Of a stretch of 64,000 bases of DNA, positions 25,121 to 35,282 are shown piece by piece. Origin of the DNA: Pseudomonas sp. CC120222-01a (GTDB taxonomy: Bacteria > Pseudomonadota > Gammaproteobacteria > Pseudomonadales > Pseudomonadaceae); NCBI RefSeq assembly GCF_003097235.1, contig NZ_QEQQ01000001.1, forward strand, positions 310,001-374,000, given 5' to 3'. The notes under the pieces are model-generated. The model was not told where the DNA came from. It worked only from the letters and a program-made list of their open reading frames with translations, and did no database searches. Each line of letters opens with the position of its first letter. Position 1 is the first letter of the stretch. The position numbers were made by a program, and so were the translations under genes.

Positions 25121-26464
25121 ATGCCGACCTGTACGCTTCACCCCCTGCCCTACCAGCCCGACCCCGCTGCCTATTTCGCCCGCCTGCGCCAGGCCCCCGG
25201 CGCGATCCTGCTCGACAGCGCCCGCCCCGGTGCCGAACGTGGTCGCTTCGACCTGCTCAGCGCTTGGCCCGTGCAGCACCTGCAAGCCCTGCCCGACGAG
25301 GATGGCCGCACCTTCCTCGAACGCCTGCGCGCCAGCCTGGCACAATTGGGTGAAGCACAACTGCCCGCCGGCAGCGAGCTGCCCTTCGCCGGCGGGCTGA
25401 TCGGCTACCTGAGCTACGATTTCGGCCGCCGCCTGGAACAGCTGCCGCATCTGTCGAGTGACGACCTGGGTTTGCCCGATGCACAGCTGGGCTTGTACGC
25501 CTGGGCAATAGTGACCGACCACCAGCTCGGCACCAGCCAACTGGTGTTCCACCCAAGCCTGACACTTGAAGAGCAGGCGCACCTGACGGCTCTGTTCGAA
25601 ACTGTCGACACTTCGACGTGCGGCGATTTCCAACTGCTCGCGCCGATGCAGGGCGACCTGCATCCGGAACAGTACAAGGCTGCCTTCGACCAGGTGCAGC
25701 GCTACATCCAGGCCGGTGACTGCTACCAGATCAACCTCACGCAACGCTTCCGCGCACCCTGCCAGGGTGACCCATGGCACGCCTACCAAGCCCTGCGCAC
25801 AGCCTGCCCGACACCATTCACCGGCTACCAGCAACTGGCTGACGGCAGTGCACTGCTGAGCTTCTCCCCGGAGCGTTTCATCCGTGTCAGCCAGGGCCAG
25901 GTGGAAACCCGCCCGATCAAGGGCACCCGTCCGCGCTCGGCCGACCCCGTCGAGGATGCTCGCAATGCCGAAGAGCTGCGCCACAGCGCCAAGGACCGCT
26001 CGGAAAACCTGATGATCGTCGACCTGCTGCGCAATGACCTGGGGCGCACCTGCGAAATCGGCTCGGTAAAGGTGCCGGAGCTGTTCAGCCTGGAAAGCTA
26101 CCCCAACGTCCATCACCTGGTCAGCAGCGTCACCGGCCAGCTGGCCCGCGACAAGGACGCCCTGGACCTGATCGGCGACAGCTTTCCTGGCGGCTCGATC
26201 ACCGGCGCACCGAAGATTCGTGCCATGCAGATCATCGACGAGCTGGAGCCGACCCGCCGCGCACTGTACTGCGGCTCGCTGCTGTACGTGGACGTGCGCG
26301 GCGAGATGGACAGCTCCATCGCCATCCGCAGCTTGCTGGTCAAGGATGGCCAGGTCAGTTGCTGGGGCGGCGGCGCGGTGGTGGCCGACTCGAACTGGCA
26401 GGCCGAATACGAAGAATCGATTGCCAAGGTGCGGGTGCTGATGGAAACGCTGCAGAGCCTCTGA
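25121..26464 (+). CDS. pabB: Aminodeoxychorismate synthase component I PabB
   Basis: 447 residues. It uses chorismate and ammonia to form 4-amino-4-deoxychorismate for folate synthesis, normally with a PabA glutaminase partner. The PIKGTRPR motif (Lys in place of the Ala found in anthranilate synthase) distinguishes PabB from TrpE; the chorismate-binding GGSITGAPKIRAMQIIDELE and CGSLLYVD motifs are present. No fused PabA or PabC domain. TACAAT at 25081-25086 is a possible -10. Folate gene folD is also in the window but far away. Confidence 0.92.
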   Translation: MPTCTLHPLPYQPDPAAYFARLRQAPGAILLDSARPGAERGRFDLLSAWPVQHLQALPDEDGRTFLERLRASLAQLGEAQLPAGSELPFAGGLIGYLSYDFGRRLEQLPHLSSDDLGLPDAQLGLYAWAIVTDHQLGTSQLVFHPSLTLEEQAHLTALFETVDTSTCGDFQLLAPMQGDLHPEQYKAAFDQVQRYIQAGDCYQINLTQRFRAPCQGDPWHAYQALRTACPTPFTGYQQLADGSALLSFSPERFIRVSQGQVETRPIKGTRPRSADPVEDARNAEELRHSAKDRSENLMIVDLLRNDLGRTCEIGSVKVPELFSLESYPNVHHLVSSVTGQLARDKDALDLIGDSFPGGSITGAPKIRAMQIIDELEPTRRALYCGSLLYVDVRGEMDSSIAIRSLLVKDGQVSCWGGGAVVADSNWQAEYEESIAKVRVLMETLQSL

Positions 26465-26554
26465 GGCTCATCGCCAGGCGTCTACCCCGCCATTTTTTGT
26501 TACCATCACCCCATTACGAGCGCACAGCGCCATAGCCAAGATGGAAACCGCCTG

Positions 26555-27289
26555 ATGAGCCAACCCTTCGACGTCGCCGCCCTGGCCGCGACCTATGCCA
26601 ACAAGTCCCCACAGGACATCCTCAAGCTCGCTTTCGAGCACTTTGGCGATGACCTGTGGATCTCCTTCAGCGGCGCCGAGGATGTGGTGCTGGTCGACAT
26701 GGCCTGGAAGCTGAACAAGCAGGTCAAGGTGTTCAGCCTCGACACCGGCCGCCTGCACCCGGAGACCTACCGCTTCATCGACCAGGTGCGTGAGCAATAC
26801 AACCTGCCGATCGAAATCCTCAGCCCGGATCGCGCCAAGCTCGACCCGTTCGTCAAGGACAAGGGCCTGTTCAGCTTCTACAAGGACGGCCACGGCGAAT
26901 GCTGCGGCATCCGCAAGATCGAACCGCTGCGGCGCAAGCTCGCCACCGTCAGCGCCTGGGCCACCGGCCAGCGCCGCGACCAGAGCCCGGGCACCCGCAG
27001 CCAGGTGGCAGCGCTGGAAATCGACGGCGCGTTCTCCACGCCCGAGCGCACCCTGTACAAGTTCAACCCGCTGGCACAGATGACCAGCGAGGAAGTGTGG
27101 GGTTACATCCGCATGCTCGAACTGCCGTACAACAGCCTGCACGAACGCGGCTTCATCAGCATCGGTTGCGAGCCTTGCACGCGCCCGGTGCTGCCGAACC
27201 AGCACGAACGCGAAGGCCGCTGGTGGTGGGAAGAGTCGACCCAGAAGGAATGCGGGCTGCACGCCGGCAACCTGATCAGCAAGGCCTGA
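26555..27289 (+). CDS. cysH: APS/PAPS reductase CysH
   Basis: 244 residues. It reduces activated sulfate to sulfite. Cys116, Cys117, Cys205 and Cys208 are the [4Fe-4S] ligands (GECCGIRK and IGCEPCTRP), and Cys233 in KECGLH is the catalytic cysteine. The cluster cysteines mark the adenylylsulfate (APS)-using type common in Pseudomonas, rather than the cluster-free enterobacterial PAPS reductase. It converges with cysB, its likely regulator, across a bidirectional terminator. Confidence 0.93.
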   Translation: MSQPFDVAALAATYANKSPQDILKLAFEHFGDDLWISFSGAEDVVLVDMAWKLNKQVKVFSLDTGRLHPETYRFIDQVREQYNLPIEILSPDRAKLDPFVKDKGLFSFYKDGHGECCGIRKIEPLRRKLATVSAWATGQRRDQSPGTRSQVAALEIDGAFSTPERTLYKFNPLAQMTSEEVWGYIRMLELPYNSLHERGFISIGCEPCTRPVLPNQHEREGRWWWEESTQKECGLHAGNLISKA

Positions 27290-27302
27290 TTCGCAGGCAA
27301 AC

Positions 27303-27329
27303 AAAAACCGGCCCCAGGGCCGGTTTTTT
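27303..27329. terminator. Bidirectional terminator between cysH and cysB
   Basis: An A5-CCGGCCC...GGGCCGG-T6 dyad. The A-run on one side and T-run on the other make it usable in both directions between the converging genes. Confidence 0.88.
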
Positions 27330-27341
27330 CATTTCTGCCAA

Positions 27342-28376
<1,035 letters not shown>

Positions 28377-28445
28377 TTAGTGGTTCTCGAAATAAAACTA
28401 GAACTATTTTGTTACACGCGCCTCCGAAACGGACTACCGCCAGCT

Positions 28446-28943
28446 TCACGATTTCCTACGTCCAAGGTGCTGCGATAGCGGCACCATGTATACCGGCACC
28501 GGCGACAGTTGCAGCAAGCGCACCGCTGTCCGGCCAATCGGCACATCCACCCCGGCACCGGCCGTGTGGCTGCCGAAGATCAACAGGTCGACGCTCAGCC
28601 GCTGCGCCTGATCGAGGATGACTTGTGCCGGGTCACCCTGGCGCACCCTTACCGCCTTGATTAATGCCAGATCTGCATCCTCGCCCAATTCGTCTCGAAA
28701 GTTTTCCAGCACCCGCTGTTCGATATTGGCCATCACCGTGTTGACGCCTTCGCTGTGCAATTCATCCAGGGTCTGCTCATCGAGGTAACTCTGCAGCAGG
28801 GACTCGGCGAACTGCCCCATGGGCTCCACCGCGTGAATCACGTAGAGCTCTGCGCTGAAGGCGCGAGCCAGGGTCAGGGCGTGCTGCATGACAAAAGGTG
28901 CGTAGACACCGAGGTCGGTGGCGTACAGCATGGAGCGGATCAT
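28446..28943 (-). CDS. Universal stress protein (UspA family)
   Basis: 165 residues with a single Usp domain: MIRSMLYATDLGVYAPFVMQHALTLA at the start, VIHAVEP strand, and the C-terminal nucleotide-binding-type segment LLIFGSHTAGAGVDVPIGRTAVRLLQLSPVPVYMVPL. The usual G-2X-G-9X-G(S/T) motif is only partly kept (GSHTAGAG...GRTAV), so ATP binding is uncertain. An in-frame start eleven codons upstream is less likely. It is monocistronic, 127 bases upstream of the cysB start region on the same strand. Confidence 0.82.
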   Translation of the reverse strand: MIRSMLYATDLGVYAPFVMQHALTLARAFSAELYVIHAVEPMGQFAESLLQSYLDEQTLDELHSEGVNTVMANIEQRVLENFRDELGEDADLALIKAVRVRQGDPAQVILDQAQRLSVDLLIFGSHTAGAGVDVPIGRTAVRLLQLSPVPVYMVPLSQHLGRRKS

Positions 28944-29047
28944 TCGACCTCCTCGACTGCCGTTGCGGCAGAGCAAGCTTCAGCTTAGCAGCGCGCCGGA
29001 CCCGCGCTTTGCCGTCCGGCGCACTGCTGATGCGGCCTGCAGAGGAT

Positions 29048-29995
29048 TCAGCCAGCCCGGTTGGTGCGGTCGATGAAGGCCAGGGCCTGATGCAGCATGT
29101 GCATCCGCGGCAGGCTGCAGCCGGCTGCCTGCGCGCGGGCAATCGGCTCGGCATAGATCGCCTGCAGTTCCAGCGGGCGTTGCTGGGCATGGTCGTGGTA
29201 CATGCTCGGCCAGTAATCGGGCATCTGTTCGGTCATGCGGAACAGCTGCTCGGCATAGCCCGCCGGTAGCTCATGCCCGCACGCGGCGGCACCCTGCACC
29301 ACTTCAGCCATTAGCGCCTGGATCAGTTCGCGACTGTCGGCATCGGCCATCAGCGGCGTGGTACTGGCCCCCAGCAACACCGACAGGCCGTTGTACGGCA
29401 CGTTCCATACCAGTTTCTGCCAGCGCGCCTGGCCAAGATTGGCCATGGCCTGGGAGTCAATGCCCGCCGCACGAAACAACCCGGCACCCTCCTCGACGAT
29501 GGCCGCACCGCCATCTTCGGCCGGGCCGCTGTGATAGCCGAGATTTACCGCACCCAGCGCCTGGTGGCGAATCACCCCTGGGGCCTGGCGATTGACGCAG
29601 ATGAAACACAGGCCTCCAAGTAAATGCAGGTTACCTGGCAAGACCGCCCGCATCTGCTCCTCGACGCCAAGGCCGTTCTGCAACACCACCACCTTGGCGT
29701 CGCTGGCGGCAGCCTGGACAATCAGCGGTGCGAGCTCGCTGTTGCTGGTTGCCTTGGCGCCCACCAGCAGCCAGTCGCAGGGCGGCATGTCGGCAGCGCT
29801 GGCGTAGGCATTGACCGGCATCTGCAACGCGCCATGCACGGCGTGCTCGAGCTTCAGGCCGTGTTCGCGCACCACGTCATATTCGCTGCGCAGCAGAAAA
29901 TGCACATCGAAACCGGCGCGCGCCAGCATCAGGCCGTAGAAGCCACCGATAGCGCCGCTGCCAATGATGCCAATGCGTGGACTGCGAGAAGCCAT
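29048..29995 (-). CDS. 2-dehydropantoate 2-reductase family protein
   Basis: 315 residues. NADP-binding motif IGIIGSGAIGGFYG at residues 8-21, catalytic-type lysine segment WQKLVWNVPYNGLSVLLG, and a C-terminal helical dimerisation domain. AAGGAG six bases before the ATG at 29995 fixes the start; the longer frame from 30136 is not supported. The family includes ketopantoate reductase PanE, but Pseudomonas has several paralogues, so the substrate is not certain. Neighbours (Usp, DAHP synthase) give no pathway hint. Confidence 0.8.
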   Translation of the reverse strand: MASRSPRIGIIGSGAIGGFYGLMLARAGFDVHFLLRSEYDVVREHGLKLEHAVHGALQMPVNAYASAADMPPCDWLLVGAKATSNSELAPLIVQAAASDAKVVVLQNGLGVEEQMRAVLPGNLHLLGGLCFICVNRQAPGVIRHQALGAVNLGYHSGPAEDGGAAIVEEGAGLFRAAGIDSQAMANLGQARWQKLVWNVPYNGLSVLLGASTTPLMADADSRELIQALMAEVVQGAAACGHELPAGYAEQLFRMTEQMPDYWPSMYHDHAQQRPLELQAIYAEPIARAQAAGCSLPRMHMLHQALAFIDRTNRAG

Positions 29996-30199
29996 GAAAA
30001 TCTCCTTGATGGGTTGATCCGCTTTTTTACACCCTTCAGGGCCGCCTTGGGCAGACACAAGTGTGTCAACACGTAGCGAATCCCATTGTCGCGCCCCCCT
30101 GTAACGCGCTAAGGTTCGGCTCCCCGCTGCGAACATTATTGCTGCTGGGCCGCACGGGGATTGCTGGCGGCCGGCACCCGTGACCTGACGAGTAACACG

Positions 30200-31276
30200 A
30201 TGGCTGATTTACCGATCGACGACCTTAACGTTGCCTCCAACGAGACCTTGATCACCCCCGATCAGCTCAAGAAGGAAATCCCCCTCAGCGCCAAGGCCCT
30301 GCAGACCGTGACTGCCGGCCGCGAAGTGGTGCGCAATATTCTCGACGGCAAGGATCATCGCCTGTTCGTGGTGGTCGGCCCCTGCTCCATCCATGACATC
30401 AAGGCCGCCCACGAATACGCCGCACGCCTCAAGGTGCTGGCCGAAGAAGTCTCCGATACGCTGTACCTGGTCATGCGTGTGTACTTTGAAAAGCCACGCA
30501 CCACCGTTGGCTGGAAAGGCCTGATCAACGACCCGTACCTGGATGACTCGTTCAAGATCCAGGACGGCCTGCACATTGGCCGCCAGCTGCTGCTGGACCT
30601 GGCCGAAATGGGCCTGCCGACCGCCACCGAAGCACTCGACCCGATCTCCCCGCAGTACCTGCAGGACCTGATCAGCTGGTCGGCCATCGGCGCCCGCACC
30701 ACCGAATCGCAGACCCACCGCGAGATGGCCTCGGGCCTGTCCTCGGCAGTCGGCTTCAAGAACGGCACCGATGGCGGCCTGACCGTGGCCATCAACGCCT
30801 TGCAGTCGGTGTCCAAGCCGCACCGCTTCCTCGGCATCAACCAGGAAGGCGGCGTGTCGATCGTCACCACCAAGGGCAACCCGTATGGCCACGTGGTGCT
30901 GCGTGGTGGCAACGGCAAGCCGAACTACGACTCGGTCAGTGTCGCCCTGTGCGAACAGGACCTGGCCAAGGCCAAGATCAAGCCCAACATCATGGTCGAC
31001 TGCAGCCACGCCAACTCCAACAAAGACCCGGCCCTGCAGCCGCTGGTCATGGAGAACGTCGCCAACCAGATCCTCGAAGGCAACCAGTCGATCATCGGCC
31101 TGATGGTTGAAAGCCACCTGAACTGGGGTTGCCAGTCGATCCCGAAAAACCTCGACGAACTGCAGTACGGCGTGTCGATCACCGATGCCTGCATCGACTG
31201 GTCGGCCACTGAGAAAACCCTGCGCAGCATGCACGCCAAGCTCAAGGATGTGCTGCCACAGCGCAAGCGCGGCTGA
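30200..31276 (+). CDS. aroF: 3-deoxy-7-phosphoheptulonate synthase (class I DAHP synthase)
   Basis: 358 residues. It condenses PEP and erythrose 4-phosphate in the first shikimate step. Signature motifs are VVVGPCSIHD, MRVYFEKPRTTVGWKGLINDP, SAIGARTTESQTHREMASGLS and CSHANSNKDP. The N-terminal extension ADLPIDDLNVASNETLITP is characteristic of type I-alpha enzymes subject to feedback inhibition; which aromatic amino acid inhibits it cannot be read. I chose the ATG at 30200. A strong terminator follows. Confidence 0.9.
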   Translation: MADLPIDDLNVASNETLITPDQLKKEIPLSAKALQTVTAGREVVRNILDGKDHRLFVVVGPCSIHDIKAAHEYAARLKVLAEEVSDTLYLVMRVYFEKPRTTVGWKGLINDPYLDDSFKIQDGLHIGRQLLLDLAEMGLPTATEALDPISPQYLQDLISWSAIGARTTESQTHREMASGLSSAVGFKNGTDGGLTVAINALQSVSKPHRFLGINQEGGVSIVTTKGNPYGHVVLRGGNGKPNYDSVSVALCEQDLAKAKIKPNIMVDCSHANSNKDPALQPLVMENVANQILEGNQSIIGLMVESHLNWGCQSIPKNLDELQYGVSITDACIDWSATEKTLRSMHAKLKDVLPQRKRG

Positions 31277-31290
31277 GCTTCAGCGCAATA

Positions 31291-31319
31291 GAAAACGCCG
31301 GGCATTGCCCGGCGTTTTC
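31291..31319. terminator. Bidirectional terminator after DAHP synthase
   Basis: GAAAACGCCGGGC (31291-31303) and GCCCGGCGTTTTC (31307-31319) form a perfect 13-bp stem with an ATT loop, with A-run and T-run at opposite sides. Confidence 0.9.
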
Positions 31320-31341
31320 GTATCTGACGCTTGTTGCCCGT

Positions 31342-31623
31342 TCAGGCCTTGCTCGAGTGACGCTGCTGACGCTCCATGTAGCGTTCAACGTACGAGCAGG
31401 AAGGGATCACCGTGTAACCCATCTGGTCGGCGTACTCGAGGGCCTTCTCGGTGAGCGCTGCTGCGATCCCGCGGCCACGCAGGGCGTTGGGCACGAAAGT
31501 GCGATAGATGTCCAGCGTCTGCTTGCCCAGGTCCATGTACGTCAGGTAGGCACGATGACCGTCCACGTTGGTTTCGAACTGATGACCGGCCTGGTCATGG
31601 TGGATGGTCAGCGTTTCACTCAT
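31342..31623 (-). CDS. GNAT-family N-acetyltransferase (COG2388-like)
   Basis: 93 residues, a minimal GNAT domain. The acetyl-CoA-binding motif is PNALRGRGIAAALTEKALEYA, followed by VIPSCSYVERYM, which is typical of the short YjdJ-like group. A GAGGAG sequence five bases before the ATG at 31623 sets the start. Substrate unknown. It converges with the DAHP synthase gene across a terminator. Confidence 0.82.
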   Translation of the reverse strand: MSETLTIHHDQAGHQFETNVDGHRAYLTYMDLGKQTLDIYRTFVPNALRGRGIAAALTEKALEYADQMGYTVIPSCSYVERYMERQQRHSSKA

Positions 31624-32035
31624 CACTACTCCTCGCAGGTCTTTCTGGCAGACCCTTACCTTAACCGATGTGGTTTATCCGGCGGAGGAACCTCAACGCC
31701 ACCTCTTGCCCCTTGGACCATCAGCCGACAGCAATCGTTCGACCGGCCGGGCACCCCCAAATAGTAGGCGCCGCAAGCGGGATTGCTCAAGGTGGCCAGC
31801 GTTAAAAAGTAGCAGGAAGCCACGTCGGGAGCTGGCACGCCCCGCAACAGCAATCACGCCCTGCAACAGCAACCGGATGTTGTTGTGCTTAAGACGCCGA
31901 GAGACAGTTAAAGTCACCCTTAGTTCAACAAAAAAGTTCCTGTACTACAATCGCTTGCGCCCGCTACACGGTTTTTTCACAAAACCCCCGCAAATCTTGT
32001 CGGCGTGACCCTTGGCAACATTTTTTTTGCAGTTC
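31624..32035. other. Gene-free interval before oprI
   Basis: About 410 bases upstream of the oprI promoter with no open frame that looks coding on either strand. It holds a possible secondary promoter (TTCAAC at 31924-31929, 16 bases, TACAAT at 31946-31951) directed at oprI and several CAACAG-type short repeats around 31850-31885. I see no convincing RNA gene. Confidence 0.5.
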
Positions 32036-32064
32036 TTGCGCTCTGTCAGTTTACTTACTACAAG
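32036..32064 (+). promoter_or_regulatory. Promoter of oprI
   Basis: TTGCGC (32036-32041), 17-base spacer, TACAAG (32059-32064), giving a leader of about 75 bases. A second candidate sits 110 bases upstream. Strong expression is expected because OprI is among the most abundant pseudomonad proteins. Confidence 0.5.
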
Positions 32065-32144
32065 TAATGGGTACTATGTACGCCGGCCAGTTTCTCTTTT
32101 CCGAGAGATGGCTATTTAATAGAAAGTCCTTGAAGGGGAACACG

Positions 32145-32396
32145 ATGAACAACGTTCTGAAATTCTCTGCTCTGGCTCTGGCCGCAGTTCTGGCTACCGG
32201 TTGCAGCAGCGTATCCAAAGAAACCGAAGCTCGTCTGACTGCGACTGAAGACGCAGCAGCTCGCGCTCAAGCCCGTGCTGACGAAGCCTACCGTAAGGCT
32301 GACGACGCAATGGCAGCCGCTCAGAAGGCTCAGCAGACTGCTGACGAAGCCAACGAGCGCGCTCTGCGTATGCTGGACAAAGCCAGCCGCAAGTAA
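32145..32396 (+). CDS. oprI: Major outer membrane lipoprotein OprI
   Basis: 83 residues. Signal peptide with lipobox LATGC, lipidated at Cys20. The mature part is a heptad-repeat, alanine-rich coiled coil ([40 protein letters not shown]) ending in lysine, the residue that can be linked to peptidoglycan as in Lpp. AAGGGG lies upstream of the ATG at 32145. An efficient terminator follows. The convergent neighbour is an L,D-transpeptidase, the enzyme class that makes the Lpp-peptidoglycan bond. Confidence 0.95.
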   Translation: MNNVLKFSALALAAVLATGCSSVSKETEARLTATEDAAARAQARADEAYRKADDAMAAAQKAQQTADEANERALRMLDKASRK

Positions 32397-32418
32397 TAGT
32401 CCTCACGGATTGTTATGA

Positions 32419-32448
32419 AGCCGACCCACTTGTGGGTCGGCTTTTTTA
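32419..32448 (+). terminator. Terminator of oprI
   Basis: GCCGACCCA (32420-32428), CTTG loop, TGGGTCGGC (32433-32441), then six T residues. Confidence 0.92.
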
Positions 32449-32482
32449 TTGCCTGAGCGAAAGCCTCCCCCGAAACGAAGAG

Positions 32483-32512
32483 GCCCGCATCAGGTTGTTA
32501 ACCTGAGCGGGC
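32483..32512 (-). terminator. Hairpin after the L,D-transpeptidase gene
   Basis: GCCCGC-A-TCAGGTT pairs with AACCTGA-GCGGGC around a three-base loop, 20 bases beyond the transpeptidase stop on the minus strand. No clear U-tract follows. Confidence 0.55.
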
Positions 32513-32533
32513 CCCGGAGGTGTTGCAAAAGCG

Positions 32534-33511
32534 TTACTGCAGTTCGGGCGGGATGCTCGAAACCATGGGTGCGGCACCCTGGTTATTGACAGGCACGGCA
32601 ATTTCCACCGGCATACCGTCTTCTGCGGCAACCACGTCACGCACCATGTCCCAGTTCATGCGCAGATTGTTGGCCAGGTCTTCACGCTTGAGCAACGCAT
32701 TGATGACCGCCGTGTGCTTGTCGACCACCGACGGGTTGCCATGATCGTCCAGTGGCGTGTGCGCCTCGAGGTAAACCTTGCCACCACTGATGCCGAACTT
32801 GTAAGGCTCGTTGATGATGCGCACCGGCGTCCCCACCGGGACCATCTTCGACAGTTCAAGCACGTTATTGTTGAGCATGCGGAAGCAGCCATGGCTGGTG
32901 CGCATGCCGATACCGAACTTCTTGTTGGAACCGTGGATCAGGTAGCCCGGCACACCCAGGGTGAACTTGAAGGGCCCGAGCGGGTTGTCTGGACCAGCAG
33001 GCACGACCGTCGGCAGGATATCACCGTCCGCAGCGTGCTCGGCACGGATCGACGCGGGTGGGGTCCAGGTCGGGTTCGGCGTCTTCGCGGTGATCTTGGT
33101 CATCGCCACAGGCGACCCCCAGCCCTCACGGCCGATGCCCAGCGGGAAGGTATGCACCACGTTCTGCCCTTTCGGGTAGTAGTACATGCGGTATTCGGCC
33201 AGGTTGATGACGATGCCTTCACGCGGCCCCGGCGGCAGGATGTAGCGGGTCGGCAGGACGATCTCGGTGCCGGCGCCCGGCAGCCACGGGTCGACACCCG
33301 GGTTAGCGGCGATCATCTCCAGATAGCCGAGGTCGTTGGCAGTGCCGATGTCGGCAAAGGTGTCCTCGTACTTGGCCTTGATCGTCTGGACCTGGCCAAC
33401 GACGTCTTCACCGGGTGGTGGCAGTGGCAGTTCCAGCGCAGCAGCGGGGCCCGCTACCAGCAGGGCGGCCAGGGACAGGCAACGGGTGACGGCGGGAAAG
33501 CGCGGCAACAT
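32534..33511 (-). CDS. L,D-transpeptidase (ErfK/YbiS/YcfS/YnhG-like)
   Basis: 325 residues. Signal peptide to about residue 25, a LysM-like cell-wall-binding segment about 57-92 (DLGYLEMIAANPGVDPW...VLPTRYILP), then a YkuD catalytic domain about 97-245 with the motif IHGSN...RTSHGCFRM and catalytic Cys209. This class forms 3-3 crosslinks or attaches Lpp-type lipoproteins to peptidoglycan. Lying next to oprI (convergent), OprI is the attractive substrate; this is an inference. The ATG at 33511 places the signal peptide correctly; an upstream in-frame start does not. Confidence 0.9.
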   Translation of the reverse strand: MLPRFPAVTRCLSLAALLVAGPAAALELPLPPPGEDVVGQVQTIKAKYEDTFADIGTANDLGYLEMIAANPGVDPWLPGAGTEIVLPTRYILPPGPREGIVINLAEYRMYYYPKGQNVVHTFPLGIGREGWGSPVAMTKITAKTPNPTWTPPASIRAEHAADGDILPTVVPAGPDNPLGPFKFTLGVPGYLIHGSNKKFGIGMRTSHGCFRMLNNNVLELSKMVPVGTPVRIINEPYKFGISGGKVYLEAHTPLDDHGNPSVVDKHTAVINALLKREDLANNLRMNWDMVRDVVAAEDGMPVEIAVPVNNQGAAPMVSSIPPELQ

Positions 33512-33642
33512 CCGGTAAATCCTTCGAAAGGTAGTCAAGAAGCACGATTGTACACCCGCCTCGCTGCAAGCGGGAGGCATTGGCGCCTTACAAGCGTTTC
33601 AGATGATGAAAGGTGCGCGCGATCACGCACCTGCCATTCACT

Positions 33643-33924
33643 TCAGAGTTCGGGCCAGACCGGCCGCATGCCGCGGCGCTGGGCATCGAGGATCGCCCGG
33701 CACAGGTCGCACAGGCGCCCGTCACGGTAGATGCTGCGAGGCACACCGGACCAGCGCGGCTGCGCCGGCAGCAGGCCACCACACAAGGTGCGATCGACCG
33801 GCACGCCGAGTTCGAGCTGACGGGCCACGAGGTGGACGCGAATTTCCTGGCAAGCGAACAGGTCGAGCTGCTCATCGGGCTCGATCAGTTGATAGGCAAA
33901 CAAGGACCAGGCAGGGCGCGGCAT
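33643..33924 (-). CDS. Small conserved-looking hypothetical protein
   Basis: 93 residues, cytosolic, with a C-terminal CDLCRAILDAQRRGMRPVWPEL segment containing two closely spaced cysteines, and an N-terminal FAYQLIEPDEQLDLFACQEI. No domain recognised. Codon usage fits the neighbours and the frame is intact. It lies alone between tesA and the L,D-transpeptidase gene on the same strand. The start at 33924 is chosen over an upstream ATG because MPRPAWSLF follows directly on a purine-rich stretch. Confidence 0.6.
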   Translation of the reverse strand: MPRPAWSLFAYQLIEPDEQLDLFACQEIRVHLVARQLELGVPVDRTLCGGLLPAQPRWSGVPRSIYRDGRLCDLCRAILDAQRRGMRPVWPEL

Positions 33925-33982
33925 CGGGGGCTCTCGAAACGGGGGGCGCAACATTAGCCGAAAGCCGGCCCCGTTTAAAGCG

Positions 33983-34588
33983 TCACAGCAAGGGTTTTAT
34001 CGCCGGCCAGGCATTTTCCAGCAATCGCTGCTGGGCACCCTGTGCCGGATGGATGCCATCGGCCTGCATCATCCCCGGCACACCGCCTACACCCTCAAGG
34101 AAGAACGGCACCAACGCCACCTGTTTTTCCGTTGCCAGCTGTTCATAGACGTTGGCGAAGGCCGTGGTATAGCGCACGCCGTAGTTCGGCGGCAGGCGCA
34201 TGCCCAGCAACAGCACCTTGGCCCCCACCTGGCGGGCACTCTCGATCATCGAGGCAAGATTTTGTTGCAATTGCTGCGGCGGCTGCCCGCGCAGGCCATC
34301 ATTGCCGCCCAACTCCAGCACCACCAGGCGCGGCTTGTGCGCTGCAAGCAGCGCCGGCAGCCGCGCCTGGCCACCTGCACTGGTGTCGCCACTGATCGAC
34401 GCGTTGACCACCTGATCGTCGAAACCTTCGTCCTTGAGCCGGGTCTGCAACAAAGAGACCCACCCCTGGCGGGTATCCAGGCCAAAACCGGCGCTGATAC
34501 TATCGCCGACAACCAGCAATGTTCCCGCCGCCGCGCCCTGGGCCAGGCAATACAGGGCCAGACCGGCACTCAACCACCACATTCGCAT
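33983..34588 (-). CDS. tesA: Arylesterase / thioesterase I / lysophospholipase L1 TesA
   Basis: 201 residues, SGNH hydrolase. Signal peptide to about residue 21, then block I GDSIS with nucleophile Ser30, block III ELGGNDGLRG and block V DGIHP (Asp and His of the triad). A periplasmic esterase acting on acyl thioesters and lysophospholipids. GGAGA six bases upstream supports the ATG at 34588. The start lies only 10 bases from the start of the divergent ABC ATPase gene, a conserved pairing. Confidence 0.92.
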   Translation of the reverse strand: MRMWWLSAGLALYCLAQGAAAGTLLVVGDSISAGFGLDTRQGWVSLLQTRLKDEGFDDQVVNASISGDTSAGGQARLPALLAAHKPRLVVLELGGNDGLRGQPPQQLQQNLASMIESARQVGAKVLLLGMRLPPNYGVRYTTAFANVYEQLATEKQVALVPFFLEGVGGVPGMMQADGIHPAQGAQQRLLENAWPAIKPLL

Positions 34589-34598
34589 CGGATTCTCC

Positions 34599-35282
34599 AT
34601 GGGCCCCAGCATTCTCGTTGCGCAGAACCTTAGCAAAGTGGTCCCCAGCGCGGAAGGTGACCTGACCATCCTCCACGCCCTCTCCCTCGACCTCGCCCAG
34701 GGCGACAGCCTGGCCATCGTCGGTGCCTCCGGCTCGGGCAAGTCGACCCTGCTCGGGCTGCTCGCCGGCCTCGACCGCCCCAGCGCCGGCCGAGTCATCC
34801 TCGCCGGTCACGACCTCGGCCCGCTGGACGAGGACCAGCGCGCCAGGGTCCGCGCCGAACATGTCGGATTCGTCTTTCAGTCGTTCCAGCTACTCGACAG
34901 TCTCAATGCCTTGGAAAACGTGATGCTGCCGCTGGAGCTGGACGGTCGGCGCGACGCTCGCGAGCACGCCCGCACCCTGCTGGAGCGGGTCGGCCTGGGC
35001 AAGCGCCTGACCCACACCCCGCGCCAGCTTTCCGGTGGCGAGCAGCAGCGGGTCGCCATCGCCCGCGCCTTCGCCGCACAGCCGGCAGTGCTGTTCGCCG
35101 ACGAACCCACCGGCAACCTCGACAGCCATACCGGCGAGCGCATCAGCGACCTGCTGTTCGAGCTGAACAAGGAGCGCGGCACCACCCTGGTGCTGGTCAC
35201 CCATGACGAGCGCCTGGCCCGGCGCTGCCGGCGCCAGATCCGCCTGGACGCAGGCCGCCTGGTGGCGCCGGTGGAGGCCTGA
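34599..35282 (+). CDS. ABC transporter ATP-binding protein (YbbA/LolD-like)
   Basis: 227 residues. Walker A GASGSGKST, Q-loop FQSFQLLDSLNALENV, signature LSGGEQQRVAIARA, Walker B VLFADEPTGNLD and H-loop VTHD. This is the MacB/LolD/YbbA subfamily that works with FtsX-type permeases; the permease overlaps it by one base. Divergent with tesA, as ybbA and ybbP are in E. coli. The start at 34599 follows the family (MGPSILVAQNLSK). Confidence 0.9.
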   Translation: MGPSILVAQNLSKVVPSAEGDLTILHALSLDLAQGDSLAIVGASGSGKSTLLGLLAGLDRPSAGRVILAGHDLGPLDEDQRARVRAEHVGFVFQSFQLLDSLNALENVMLPLELDGRRDAREHARTLLERVGLGKRLTHTPRQLSGGEQQRVAIARAFAAQPAVLFADEPTGNLDSHTGERISDLLFELNKERGTTLVLVTHDERLARRCRRQIRLDAGRLVAPVEA

